The notes beneath the pieces were generated by a model. The model was not told the DNA's origin. It searched no databases and saw nothing but the letters and a program-made list of their open reading frames with translations. Source: a virus. Taken from it: a stretch of DNA of 64,000 nt. A program made the position numbers and the translations under genes. The stretch is from IMG/VR virus record IMGVR_UViG_3300036801_000104, positions 1 through 64,000 of that record; one strand, 5' to 3'. Below are positions 51,215 to 58,627 of the stretch, piece after piece (the stretch's first letter is position 1; the number at the start of each line of letters is the position of its first letter).

Positions 51215-51550
51215 GTGCAGGTTCAGCTTTGCAAGATCTGTGGGGAGCGGCACCACCGCTATGAGCCGCATCGCTTTGAACATTACGGCGATGCTCGTCG
51301 GGTTGCTCCCGAAGCCCCTCGCAGCAATGCTCGATCCCCGAGCCCCCGCATTCGAGACAAGGACCATAAATCGCCAGCCAGCGGTTTATCTGCTCAGGAG
51401 CCCGACGTAAGCCTCGGCACGCCTGACACTCCGCCATCCACACCCCCACTAAGCATCGCCGCGCTCGACGACACCGCCTTACGCAATCTCCGCAATCTCG
51501 TTATGGCCGAGGTTATGCGCCGCACTCGCGCACGAAAGGAACCGAAATGA
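51215..51550 (+). CDS. small protein with CxxC-H motif
   Basis: GTG start at 51215 with AGAGGG upstream. 111 residues: 'CKICGERHH' then 'PHRFEHYG' at the N-terminus (probable zinc site), a long Pro/Ser-rich linker, and a C-terminal helix 'LRNLRNLVMAEVMRRTRARK'. Typical small phage regulator-like architecture. Function unknown. Confidence 0.6.
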   Translation: MQVQLCKICGERHHRYEPHRFEHYGDARRVAPEAPRSNARSPSPRIRDKDHKSPASGLSAQEPDVSLGTPDTPPSTPPLSIAALDDTALRNLRNLVMAEVMRRTRARKEPK

Positions 51551-51765
51551 CCCAAGACGAAGCTAACGCTATCGCCCGCGTTATCGAAACCGCAGATGGC
51601 GGATGCGATGTGTGTATTAGACGACTATGCGATGAACTAAACGCCGCGGACCTAGACTTTGAGTTCACGATGATTGATCTTGAGCAAGACACTGTATGTG
51701 AGCAAGACATTGTACATGCCACGCGCCGAAAGGAACCGAAATGCAAGACCACAGCCTACTACTAG
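51547..51765 (+). CDS. 72-residue acidic Cys-containing protein
   Basis: ATGA overlap with the previous gene. 'MTQDEANAIARVIETADGGC' opening and 'CDVCIRRLCDELNAADLDF', with CxxC plus later Cys. No family recognised. Could be a small metal-binding protein. Confidence 0.5.
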   Translation: MTQDEANAIARVIETADGGCDVCIRRLCDELNAADLDFEFTMIDLEQDTVCEQDIVHATRRKEPKCKTTAYY

Positions 51766-51998
51766 GCGCGCTCGGACTGAGCGGCACTCCGAATTATCCC
51801 CATCCGACGATACAAAGCCAGATTGCTCTCAGCCAGGCTCAAATTCAAATGCGCGCCGCAGCCCAAGCGTACGCTAACCAACAAGCTATGTATTGCCAGC
51901 CCAAGGTATCCCCTGTCGTTTCAAAGGGCTGGTCGCAGCGGTATTTAGATGCCCTGATCGATGTCGAGATCGGCCGGGCACAAAAGGAACAGAAATGA
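51741..51998 (+). CDS. 85-residue hypothetical protein
   Basis: ATG inside the end of the previous gene (25-nt overlap), preceded by AAAGGAACCGAA. Gln/Ala-rich middle ('IQSQIALSQAQIQMRAAAQAY') and a helical end ('SQRYLDALIDVEIGRAQ'). Part of the plus-strand cassette. Confidence 0.5.
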   Translation: MQDHSLLLGALGLSGTPNYPHPTIQSQIALSQAQIQMRAAAQAYANQQAMYCQPKVSPVVSKGWSQRYLDALIDVEIGRAQKEQK

Positions 51999-52099
51999 TC
52001 AATCCGCTCGCCATGGTCGCCATCGCCGTCTTCGCCCTTGCCGTCGCCGTGGCGCAATCGCTTATGATCGGCTGGCCGCAACGCTTGCTTGGTCTCTAA
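51995..52099 (+). CDS. 34-residue membrane peptide
   Basis: ATG 51995, ATGA overlap, SD-like AAAGGAACAG. A single hydrophobic helix ('LAMVAIAVFALAVAVAQSLMI'). Ends 4 nt inside the converging terminase gene. Small inner-membrane protein. Role unknown. Confidence 0.42.
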   Translation: MINPLAMVAIAVFALAVAVAQSLMIGWPQRLLGL

Positions 52100-53580
52100 A
52101 CCCGCTCCCGATGCGCCGAGTACCCCCGCGGCCGAGCCTGCTCCCATACCTCGTCCATCGTCATCTCGCTGAGCCCCCGCATCGGCTCCGACGCTTTCGG
52201 CACCTCGCCCGCGATCAGGTCATCAAGCATGCGGCCCACTAGGCTTAGCACGTCCACCTGATCGTCATTCTTGCCTGCCGGGAATCGCAGCAGCTCCGAT
52301 ACTAAGTCCGTCGCCCAGGGCGCGCGCCTCGGAAGATAGACCTTCCCCATCGCCATCCGACCGCGGATCGATTGCGCCTTCGTCGCCTTGTTCGTCGCCG
52401 AGCTGAATTGCTTGCGATAGCAAAAGAGCAGCCGACGCTCAATCTGCCGCTTCAGTAGGAACGGGCCGACGCTCTTCTCGATTTGCGCGTTCTCCTCGGC
52501 CCACATTATAGGCCGCCACAGCTCCATCAGGTCGAGAGCAGCTTCCACCCAAACGTCAGATGCGGCTTGGTCTCGCCAGATGTCCAAGATGTAGATATCG
52601 TCCGAAGGGTCCACCCCAATGATGCCATGGACGGTATAATCGCCGCCTGCCGCGGTGACAGCGTAATCACTTGCTCCATACACCACGAGATGCTCTCGGG
52701 GCGGGGCTGCGTCATACCAGCGTATCCATTCGTGTTTGAAATAGTCGCCGCTCTCCGGTGTCGGCTCTTGCTGATAGAGCGCCGACCAATTGCGCACGTC
52801 GCGCTTGGCCTCAGCGAACATCTCCGGCCGAAACCACTCGGGCCACAGCGGAGCCCCTACAGCGCGTCCAAGCGGGTCCCCTATCCTAGCCTCGGCCGGG
52901 AGCGACAAGACCTCCCACGCCTCGCCCCCGGTGTCCTGCTCCGCGATTAAGCGCCCGGCAAGGTCGTCCTCATGCCAGCGCGTCATGATAAGCACGATCC
53001 GCCCACCGGGCTTGAGGCGCGGCCAGAAGTCCGACCGGTACCAGTCCCATATACGATCGCGGATCGTTTGGCTGTCTGCCTCAGCCCGGCCCTTTACAGG
53101 ATCATCGATGATACCCAGATCGGCCCGTCGACCGGTGACGCTTGCGTCGACCCCCACAGCGTAATACTCACCGCCACGCTCCGTCTCCCATCGACCCGCC
53201 GCAGCGCTGTCTCCCGACAAACCAAAGCCAAACACGCGCCTGAAATCGGTCGAACCGACAAGATTTCTGACCCTTCGGCCAAACCGCTCGGCGAGTTCCC
53301 CGGAGTGGCTAGCCCCGATGACAGACCGCGCAGCATTACGCCCAAGGAACCAAGGCGGGAACAGGATTGATGCATATGTGCTCTTCGCGCTCCCCGGCGG
53401 CATGAAGATCATTAACCGGGAGATCTCGCCGGCCTCGAGGGCCTCAAGGCGCCCGATCAGCAGCCGATGGTGCCGCGCCGGCTGGATATCAGGTGACGCT
53501 AACTCGATGAACTTGAGGAGGCTCGCCTCCGCATCGAGCCGCAGCAGCAGCTCTTGCGCGACATCCTCAGCTGTTAGCAT
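52096..53580 (-). CDS. terL: terminase large subunit
   Basis: 494 residues from ATG 53580 (MLTAEDVAQE), which overlaps the preceding TAA; the longer frame adds ten residues within that gene. ATPase: Walker A 'MPPGSAKST' (60-68), Walker B 'LGIIDDP' (155-161), coupling motif near 'LIMTRWH' (197-203). Nuclease: 'YGASDYAV' (Asp305) and 'GKNDDQVDVL' (436-445). It translocates and cuts DNA into the portal. The first late structural gene pair with TerS, then interrupted by a plus-strand cassette before the remaining late genes. Confidence 0.9.
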   Translation of the reverse strand: MLTAEDVAQELLLRLDAEASLLKFIELASPDIQPARHHRLLIGRLEALEAGEISRLMIFMPPGSAKSTYASILFPPWFLGRNAARSVIGASHSGELAERFGRRVRNLVGSTDFRRVFGFGLSGDSAAAGRWETERGGEYYAVGVDASVTGRRADLGIIDDPVKGRAEADSQTIRDRIWDWYRSDFWPRLKPGGRIVLIMTRWHEDDLAGRLIAEQDTGGEAWEVLSLPAEARIGDPLGRAVGAPLWPEWFRPEMFAEAKRDVRNWSALYQQEPTPESGDYFKHEWIRWYDAAPPREHLVVYGASDYAVTAAGGDYTVHGIIGVDPSDDIYILDIWRDQAASDVWVEAALDLMELWRPIMWAEENAQIEKSVGPFLLKRQIERRLLFCYRKQFSSATNKATKAQSIRGRMAMGKVYLPRRAPWATDLVSELLRFPAGKNDDQVDVLSLVGRMLDDLIAGEVPKASEPMRGLSEMTMDEVWEQARPRGYSAHRERV

Positions 53581-53963
53581 CCCACAGGCGGTGTAGGCAT
53601 CGGCATCCAATGTGTGGGGCGACGCGCGCTATACTGATTGTCTCGCCACGGCCATGTGCCAGCCTCTTGGTAATAGGACACTATGAAAATGTCTTCGTTG
53701 TCGGCGTCCCACACCAAGATAACAGTGCCGTCTTTTGGCGCCGACGCGATCGATGACCACTGCGTCATCTGCCCCGGACATCCCGTTCTATGCTCGTAGC
53801 CAGGATAAGACATTTCCTCCAGCTCGTCCTTGACCTCACACCAAAAGCAGGTGCCGCGTTCCGTGGCCTCTGTCTTGCCGTGTAAGGCGCATACAATGAT
53901 CGTGGGGGTATCGGCGCGGGGAGCGTAATCGCGAGAGGGCGGCAATTCAGCTTTTAGCGTCAT
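53574..53963 (-). CDS. DUF551-like protein between TerS and TerL
   Basis: 129 residues. N-terminal Cys/His pairs ('CALHG', 'CFWCEVKD'), C-terminal 'QWSSIASAPKDGTVILVWD' resembling DUF551-type domains, ending 'PTHWMPMP'. A second copy of this motif family is at 18747-18950. An insertion between terminase subunits is unusual. Starts inside the TerS end. Confidence 0.6.
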   Translation of the reverse strand: MTLKAELPPSRDYAPRADTPTIIVCALHGKTEATERGTCFWCEVKDELEEMSYPGYEHRTGCPGQMTQWSSIASAPKDGTVILVWDADNEDIFIVSYYQEAGTWPWRDNQYSARRPTHWMPMPTPPVGC

Positions 53964-54270
53964 GCTCGATCACCCTCGTTTGCACGACCATGCCGGCGGA
54001 TGCGGTTCGCATATTCTCAAGCAGCGTGAGCAAATCCTCGCGGGTCATCTCCGCTACCTCGCGCCGGATCGTGGCGTCGATCTGCTGCGGGATGATCTTA
54101 CCCACCAGGCTCATATACGACGCCGGGTTTAACGTCGCCTGTTTAACAAGGTATGCCACGCCGCCAGCCTTGTCGAGAGACTCGCGGATCATCTCGCGGA
54201 TATCGCGAGTTACTTTATTTGCTGCACCCGCAGGTCTGCCCGGCCCAGCTTTGCCCGCTATTAACGGCAT
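53947..54270 (-). CDS. terS: terminase small subunit
   Basis: Start at ATG 54270 (MPLIAGKAGPGRPAGAANK) chosen over a longer frame because the Gly/Arg/Pro-Asn-Lys opening is the usual N-terminus. 107 residues: 'DIREMIRESLDKAGGVAYL', 'NPASYMSLVGKIIPQQI' then a C-terminal helix. Matches the short helical TerS proteins of alphaproteobacterial prophages that recognise pac or cos sites and recruit TerL. Confidence 0.75.
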   Translation of the reverse strand: MPLIAGKAGPGRPAGAANKVTRDIREMIRESLDKAGGVAYLVKQATLNPASYMSLVGKIIPQQIDATIRREVAEMTREDLLTLLENMRTASAGMVVQTRVIEHDAKS

Positions 54271-54382
54271 AATCGCTGGGCCGAAAGAGCCAAGGCGGCA
54301 CCGCAATGCCCCTTGGCCATCCCGCTAAGTCTCGCGCTCAACATCCTTGCGGGGATTTTCGCGTCCGACCGGGAGATCCGTT

Positions 54383-54535
54383 TCAAAGAAACCAGTCACA
54401 TAGGGCTGCGCCTATTACGCCACATACGAGCGAGGCGAGGAGCAACACGATTATAACCTCGGCTTGAGATAGAGATGGCGGTTTATGACGCGGGCGTAGG
54501 AGCCAAGGGTTAAACATCGTCAGCTCACGCATCAT
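54383..54535 (-). CDS. 50-residue membrane protein upstream of TerS
   Basis: ATG 54535 (MMRELTMFNPWLLRP) to TGA 54383. One C-terminal membrane helix ('VIIVLLLASLVCGVIGAAL'). A 112-bp gap to TerS follows. A small regulator or membrane peptide. Function unknown. Confidence 0.5.
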   Translation of the reverse strand: MMRELTMFNPWLLRPRHKPPSLSQAEVIIVLLLASLVCGVIGAALCDWFL

Positions 54536-54600
54536 CGAGCTTCTCGACGAGCGCCCGCTCCGTTAAACGCAGGCAATTTTGGAGGATGCTCGCTCTCGTG

Positions 54601-54636
54601 CGCCAAAATTCTAATTCTGTCAACTACATTTTGGCG
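54601..54636 (-). promoter_or_regulatory. 9-bp inverted repeat around a TTGACA box
   Basis: CGCCAAAAT (54601-54609) and ATTTTGGCG (54628-54636) are perfectly complementary around an 18-bp spacer that contains TTGACA on the minus strand (54618-54623). It lies between the early leftward genes and the terminase block, so it is a candidate operator or late-promoter element. No good -10 box is evident, and a hairpin terminator is an alternative. Confidence 0.4.
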
Positions 54637-54821
54637 AGGGCGGCCTCAACACATCTGGAACAGCAGAGGTCTAGCTGTGGCCGCTGCCGCTCGCCGGCCC
54701 ACGATTGGCCGATCCAAGGACGACCGCACACCGCCTCTGAATGACCAGCGCGGAACAAATGCGCTGGTCCCATAAGAGGTGTAATCCATAGATCTTCTTG
54801 CGTCGGATCAGATTTGCACAC
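54624..54821 (-). CDS. small Cys-containing protein
   Basis: GTG start at 54821 after GAGGGCAAG (the stop of the upstream gene overlaps the site). 65 residues: 'LMGPAHLFRAGHSEAVCGRP' and 'LDLCCSRC' suggest a zinc site. Familiar type in Rhizobiales prophages. No function is known. Confidence 0.5.
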   Translation of the reverse strand: MCKSDPTQEDLWITPLMGPAHLFRAGHSEAVCGRPWIGQSWAGERQRPQLDLCCSRCVEAALAKM

Positions 54822-54828
54822 CTTGCCC

Positions 54829-55356
54829 TCACTTTCTTTCAAGGGCGCGCGCGCCTGCGAGCACCCCAAGCGCCCCGATGAGAATCCCCGACGCCGCTTC
54901 CTGAGACACCCGCCGGCCGCTCCAACCCTGCTGCGATGCCCATTCCTTCAAGCTCTGCTGCCAACCCAGCACATGCCACAGACATGAGCCGCCGGCCGAA
55001 CCGAGGCCGCCTACAGACATTAGGGTTTCCCATACCAATCGGCGAGCTTGCTCGATACGATGACCGATCCCGACGTTAAACACGCCACCACTTACGATGG
55101 GACGCGATAAATCAGCGGCCATTAATGGGTCCAACTGGGCCACGCGGAATAGTAGCTGAAACTCTTCCCCTGCCTCCCGCATCTCTGCGGTGATCGCGCC
55201 GCGCCGCTCCATCGCAGCCAGGATGTCGATGCTGCGATAGGGCTGCGCTGGTCGCCCCTCATCGTCGGCAATGGCCTTGTCGACCAACTCTACCCCCCTT
55301 CGCCACCGCTCCGGAGTGGGAGAAATGTAGTCGGCAGATGTCGGATGGCGGCTCAT
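54829..55356 (-). CDS. DUF6456-type putative regulator
   Basis: 175 residues. 'AMERRGAITAEMREAGEEFQ' then 'LFRVAQLDPL' and the C-terminal 'CLWHVLGWQQSLKEWASQQG' plus 'ASGILIGALGVLA' fit DUF6456 domains, which in alphaproteobacteria are thought to be DNA-binding regulators. Position at the end of the early operon suggests a role in the early-to-late switch, by inference. Four-base overlap with the upstream gene. Confidence 0.62.
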   Translation of the reverse strand: MSRHPTSADYISPTPERWRRGVELVDKAIADDEGRPAQPYRSIDILAAMERRGAITAEMREAGEEFQLLFRVAQLDPLMAADLSRPIVSGGVFNVGIGHRIEQARRLVWETLMSVGGLGSAGGSCLWHVLGWQQSLKEWASQQGWSGRRVSQEAASGILIGALGVLAGARALERK

Positions 55357-55994
55357 TCCTCAAGTCCCAGCTCTATCCGGCCCCGGCGCAGCTCTTCGGG
55401 GTCTTCGTATTTGGGCTTGCGTTGCTCTGTTGCGGATACGCCCATTGCGGCATTGATTTGCGATTGCGTCATGTGCGCTTCAGGAGCCCACGCTTTGCGA
55501 TTGCGTTGATCGTAGATTTTGGCGTTGGCCTCAGCTTGGCGCGTGCAACACCGCATGAACTCCAGCATTGCCTGTGTGGGCGCGCCATTCGGCAGCCGCT
55601 CGCCGTGGACCTGGACCTGACGTTTGAGCGGGAGGCGCTCAGCGTCTTGCGCGCGGAAGTGCGCTCTAAGCTTCGGGTCGCGGGTGACGTCGGCCGGTCG
55701 CACTGGTGTGCCAGTGTACAGCGGTTTGCGTGGCTCATAGATCTGCTCGGCAGCCTGCACCATCGTCTCGTTAAACCAGTCGCCATGCGGGTCTAGCGGA
55801 TAACTCCGCTTGTCGATGCCGTGCCGCACCCGCAGGAATGCGTAGTCGTAGGCATGGTATTCCCACCGCTGCGCGCTAGTGATGCCGGCCCACTGGAAAG
55901 AAGCCTCCTTCAGGGATCGGCGGAGGTTCCTTAGGTGGCCCACCGAAGGGAAGCTCGCCACCGTTGCTGTAAGCGCCATTGGAGGCTGGGACAT
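55353..55994 (-). CDS. conserved hypothetical early protein
   Basis: Start tentatively at ATG 55994 with AGGAAAG upstream, which overlaps the replication gene by 119 nt; a shorter start is possible. About 213 residues: 'SAQRWEYHAYDYAFLRVRHG' and 'DPHGDWFNETMVQAAEQIYE' strongly protein-like, basic middle, C-terminal 'MGVSATEQRKPKYEDPEELR'. No family recognised. Encoded between the replication protein and the DUF6456 protein. Confidence 0.6.
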   Translation of the reverse strand: MSQPPMALTATVASFPSVGHLRNLRRSLKEASFQWAGITSAQRWEYHAYDYAFLRVRHGIDKRSYPLDPHGDWFNETMVQAAEQIYEPRKPLYTGTPVRPADVTRDPKLRAHFRAQDAERLPLKRQVQVHGERLPNGAPTQAMLEFMRCCTRQAEANAKIYDQRNRKAWAPEAHMTQSQINAAMGVSATEQRKPKYEDPEELRRGRIELGLEE

Positions 55995-56583
55995 CGAGCC
56001 ATCTTTCCTGGTTGAGCCACGTCGACGGATTGCACCACGGTCGATCAATGGGCTTGGTTGCCTTGTACCGCTCAACGCCGGCAATGAGCTGGTCAAGTGA
56101 GGTCTTAGCCAGGGCCTTAAGGAATGCCTTGCGAGCGGCACCCTTGCCTACTTTTTCGGGGTAGAGCGGCCACCACGCTTCAAACGCTTCTTTCGCGGGT
56201 TTAACCCTAATGTCCGCGGACTCATTCCCATGATCCTGGGGTTGGCCCCGAAGGCTCTCGCGTTGGTTCGATCCCTTCGCAAATTCGAGAGTTTTTTCGG
56301 CATTCGACAGAGGTTTCTCTGAAGGAAGGGTTAAGGAGAGGGGTAGTTCTTTAGAGGGGTGTGGGGAGACTTTTCTTAGGGGGGAACCATTGGGGAGGAA
56401 ACTCTCTTTAATGTCGCGACATGCCATGTCGGCATCATGTCGCGAGGCGTGTCGAAAAAGCTCCGCAACCCCTTGAATTATCTGGGGAAGCATTTCGCGC
56501 AGCGTGTCGCACACCATGTCGCGAAGCATGTCGCGATCATGTCGGCGACGCCGATAGCTGCGACAACGGTCAGCATTGCTCAT
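55876..56583 (-). CDS. phage replication protein, DnaD/O-like
   Basis: 235 residues. N-terminal part has repeated 'RDM' tripeptides encoded by CGCGACATG-type repeats. The C-terminal part 'FEAWWPLYPEKVGKGAARKAF' then 'LAGVERYKATK'-like region and 'NPSTWLNQERWLDVP' is the block found in phage DnaD/O-type replication proteins that load helicase. The gene overlaps iterons, as lambda O overlaps its origin. A winged helix is not clearly visible, so recognition rests on the C-terminus. Confidence 0.65.
   Translation of the reverse strand: MSNADRCRSYRRRRHDRDMLRDMVCDTLREMLPQIIQGVAELFRHASRHDADMACRDIKESFLPNGSPLRKVSPHPSKELPLSLTLPSEKPLSNAEKTLEFAKGSNQRESLRGQPQDHGNESADIRVKPAKEAFEAWWPLYPEKVGKGAARKAFLKALAKTSLDQLIAGVERYKATKPIDRPWCNPSTWLNQERWLDVPASNGAYSNGGELPFGGPPKEPPPIPEGGFFPVGRHH
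56411..56545. repeat. iteron-like repeats inside the replication gene, putative origin
   Basis: The decamer CATGTCGCGA or close variants recurs: ATGTCGCGA at 56411, CATGTCGG at 56425, CATGTCGCGA at 56436, CGTGTCG at 56448 and 56503, CATGTCGCGA at 56515 and 56527, CATGTCGG at 56538. Spacing is 11-14 bp within two clusters, like lambda-type iterons within O. Encoded amino acids are RDM/CDT repeats. Confidence 0.55.
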
Positions 56584-56648
56584 CAGGATAAATCCGACTC
56601 TGTACCAGAATCAGATTCCGGACCTACTTCGTAAGTGCTTGATTTTTA

Positions 56649-56704
56649 TGGTGCTGCCGGGGTGAATCGAACACCCGACCTTTCCCTTACCAAGGGAATT
56701 CTCC
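56649..56704 (-). other. attP: attP core: 3' half of tRNA-Thr(GGT)
   Basis: On the minus strand this is the 3' part of a tRNA-Thr from the end of the D-arm: anticodon arm with GGT (CCCTT-GGTAA-GGG region), T-arm GGGTG-TTCGATT-CACCC, acceptor 3' strand CGGCAGC, A73 and CCA. The 5' half (acceptor strand GCTGCCG and full D-arm) is absent, so this is not a working tRNA gene. It lies 19 bp behind the integrase stop. This is the expected attP form: integration would rebuild the host tRNA gene. Confidence 0.85.
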
Positions 56705-56723
56705 ACCGAGACTTTGAGCCGTT

Positions 56724-57830
56724 TTAGAGCCATTTTGTGCCCTCCAATTGGTCGTTTAGGTCCGCTGAATCCCTTGCGGTTGACTCGGTTTCTGCGCCAC
56801 TGGCACAGAAACGAATTATCCTCGGCCCAGGCTCGCCCGCGAGCGCATCCGCTGCGCTGCGCAGGAAGTCGGGAGAGTGCTTCCCATAGGTGGATTCAAT
56901 CATTGCCACCGTATCGCCAAGCATCCGCGCTATCTCGACCATTGGCACGCCGGCCATGACCATGTGCGTCGCCGCGGTATGGCGTAGGACGTGCGGCGTG
57001 CATGGCACACCAGCAAGGCGGCTCGCATGGGTAAACCCGGTCTTGATCGACGCGACCGGTTTCCCGCGGAATTCGATAACGTGATCGGAGACCGCTACCA
57101 GGCGAGCCGCCTGCAGCTCGGCGAGGGCGACAGAGTTTATCGGCACTGTGGCTCGCCGCTTGCGGCTGCGGGCGCGGCCAGGGCGATCATAGGTGATGAG
57201 TCGATGATCAAGGTCGACGCGATCCCAGGTAAGATCAAGAATAGCGCCGGTGCGCGCAGCAGTGTGATAGGCCAGTACGATGAACAGTCGGACGTGGGCA
57301 GAGCCGGCGGCACGGATGAGGCGGTCAACGTCAGCGCGAGGGAGCCAGAGATCACGTGGCGGAGGCTTGGGAGGCATCTCGACATAGGGAGCCTCAGAAA
57401 TCCAATGCTCTCTCACGGACCACGATAACGCCGCACGCAGCACAGTAACTTCCCGGCGGATTGTCCCATCGGCAACCGAGTGCCTGGCACGAGTATAAGC
57501 TGTCCTGGATAGCATCCGGGGCTCCAGGTTGCCGATCAGTCGCGTGATCGTCGCCGCCGACACCCGCAGCACCGCCTTGCTTTGGACGTGGGGTAGCCGG
57601 GCGGTCATATAGGCTTGCATGATCGCCGCAATCGTCGCCTGGGGCGGCGGTATAGGCTGCTCCCGTCCGGCTATCCATTGGTCCCTCCAGATTTCGGCTG
57701 CCTTGCGCTCCCTCTGCCCCGTCGAAACGCGTCTAGTGCGACCGGTGACCGGGTCGGTGTAGTGGATTGCCCAGAGCTTCCCTCTGAGCCGGAGCCGGTA
57801 GTTTGGTCGCTCAAGCTTGTGTGGCGGCAT
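56724..57830 (-). CDS. int: tyrosine recombinase integrase
   Basis: 368 residues. An arm-binding-like N-terminal part (about 10-60), core-binding helices (65-150) and a catalytic domain with Arg193 ('AARTGAI'), His280-x-x-Arg283 ('PHVLRHTAATHM') and Tyr315 ('STYGKHSP'). The usual second His ('LGH') is Asp306 ('LGDT'), a variation seen in some integrases. It joins attP to the host tRNA-Thr gene; the attP core lies directly downstream. Overlaps the excisionase-like gene by 160 nt in another frame. Confidence 0.92.
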   Translation of the reverse strand: MPPHKLERPNYRLRLRGKLWAIHYTDPVTGRTRRVSTGQRERKAAEIWRDQWIAGREQPIPPPQATIAAIMQAYMTARLPHVQSKAVLRVSAATITRLIGNLEPRMLSRTAYTRARHSVADGTIRREVTVLRAALSWSVREHWISEAPYVEMPPKPPPRDLWLPRADVDRLIRAAGSAHVRLFIVLAYHTAARTGAILDLTWDRVDLDHRLITYDRPGRARSRKRRATVPINSVALAELQAARLVAVSDHVIEFRGKPVASIKTGFTHASRLAGVPCTPHVLRHTAATHMVMAGVPMVEIARMLGDTVAMIESTYGKHSPDFLRSAADALAGEPGPRIIRFCASGAETESTARDSADLNDQLEGTKWL

Positions 57831-57988
57831 CGATCAAAGTCGTCCAATTGCTCGCGGCGAAACCGGTAGTCTCCCCCAGGGAGCCGGATCGCGACGATTA
57901 GGCCAGCTTTGATCCAAGCATAGACCGCCTTCGGCGTAACCCCATATTCGCGGGCGACATCCCGAACGGTGATGGCGCGGTCAGTCAT
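57671..57988 (-). CDS. xis: MerR/HTH_17-type excisionase-like protein
   Basis: 105 residues. A winged-HTH of the excisionase type at 1-55: 'TVRDVAREYGVTPKAVYAWIKAGL' span with 'IRLPGGDYRF' wing and 'REQLDDFDR'. The C-terminal 50 Ser/Gly/Thr/Arg-rich residues lie over the first 160 nt of the integrase gene in a different frame. Location and fold fit Xis, which bends attR and steers Int toward excision. A repressor-type regulator is possible. Confidence 0.72.
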   Translation of the reverse strand: MTDRAITVRDVAREYGVTPKAVYAWIKAGLIVAIRLPGGDYRFRREQLDDFDRCRHTSLSDQTTGSGSEGSSGQSTTPTRSPVALDAFRRGRGSARQPKSGGTNG

Positions 57989-58212
57989 GCGCCACCAGCC
58001 TTACGTCGCCGCATCTCCGCGCAGGCATCCAGCCAAGAACCGTACGAGTCCATCTCCTGCCAGTTGGCCGGGAGGGCATAACGGGATGCTATGCGTCTGG
58101 CCTCGTCTTCCTCCCGCTGCTCACGGAATGCCCTCGACACCCGTAGGCCCACAATGAGCCCAAGAGCAAACCACACTAGAATGCCGCCAAGCCATAGAGG
58201 AAGACCGTTCAT
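57985..58212 (-). CDS. small membrane protein
   Basis: 75 residues with one N-terminal membrane helix ('LWLGGILVWFALGLIVGL') and a charged cytoplasmic helix ('SRAFREQREEDEARRI'). ATGA overlap with the excisionase gene. Unknown function. Confidence 0.58.
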   Translation of the reverse strand: MNGLPLWLGGILVWFALGLIVGLRVSRAFREQREEDEARRIASRYALPANWQEMDSYGSWLDACAEMRRRKAGGA

Positions 58213-58614
58213 TCATGGCACCTCAAGGAGGAGCTTCCGCCTACTTTTGGCCGCGTGTTTGGAGCAATAGTTTCGGTTGTCTGGCGCGTTACTCTCCCCA
58301 CAGAAATGGAATCCTGGCTCCCCCGGACTGCCGATGCCCCATAGGCAGCATCCACGCTCAGGGAATGGATTGGGGGTTGGAGGGGTAATTCGCCTTGAAG
58401 TGTTGCTGCGCGGGAGAGTGATGTAATCGCGATAACACTTACCTATCACCATATTTTTGGTGCACCCAAGAACTTTGCCGACTTCGGATGCAGTGAGGTT
58501 GTCGCTGATTAATCGGATCAGTTGTTTGACCCTGTCCTCAGTCCAAAAGTACGGGTGATAGACTTTGTAGCCGGTATTTACATCACAAATTGCCCGTCTG
58601 GTCATAGTGCGCAT
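58213..58614 (-). CDS. GcrA-family cell-cycle regulator homologue
   Basis: 133 residues. N-terminal HTH with 'WTEDRVKQLIRLISDNLTAS' and 'VLGCTKNMVIGKCYR' (about 24-62), the GcrA DNA-binding pattern, then a C-terminal zinc-like part: 'CCLWGIGSPGEPGFHFCG' and 'NYCSKHA' (about 89-121), matching the sigma70-binding half. GcrA acts with sigma70 at GANTC-methylated promoters in alphaproteobacteria. A phage copy may redirect host cell-cycle genes or activate phage promoters. Rather longer linker than host GcrA. An ATG at 58605 is an alternative start. Confidence 0.8.
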   Translation of the reverse strand: MRTMTRRAICDVNTGYKVYHPYFWTEDRVKQLIRLISDNLTASEVGKVLGCTKNMVIGKCYRDYITLPRSNTSRRITPPTPNPFPERGCCLWGIGSPGEPGFHFCGESNAPDNRNYCSKHAAKSRRKLLLEVP

Positions 58615-58627
58615 ACTCCCGATAATA

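Noticed and set aside
56649-56723. Complete tRNA-Thr gene
   Set aside because: Only the 3' half matches. The sequence that would form the 5' acceptor strand and D-arm does not pair with CGGCAGC, so it is attP and not a tRNA gene.
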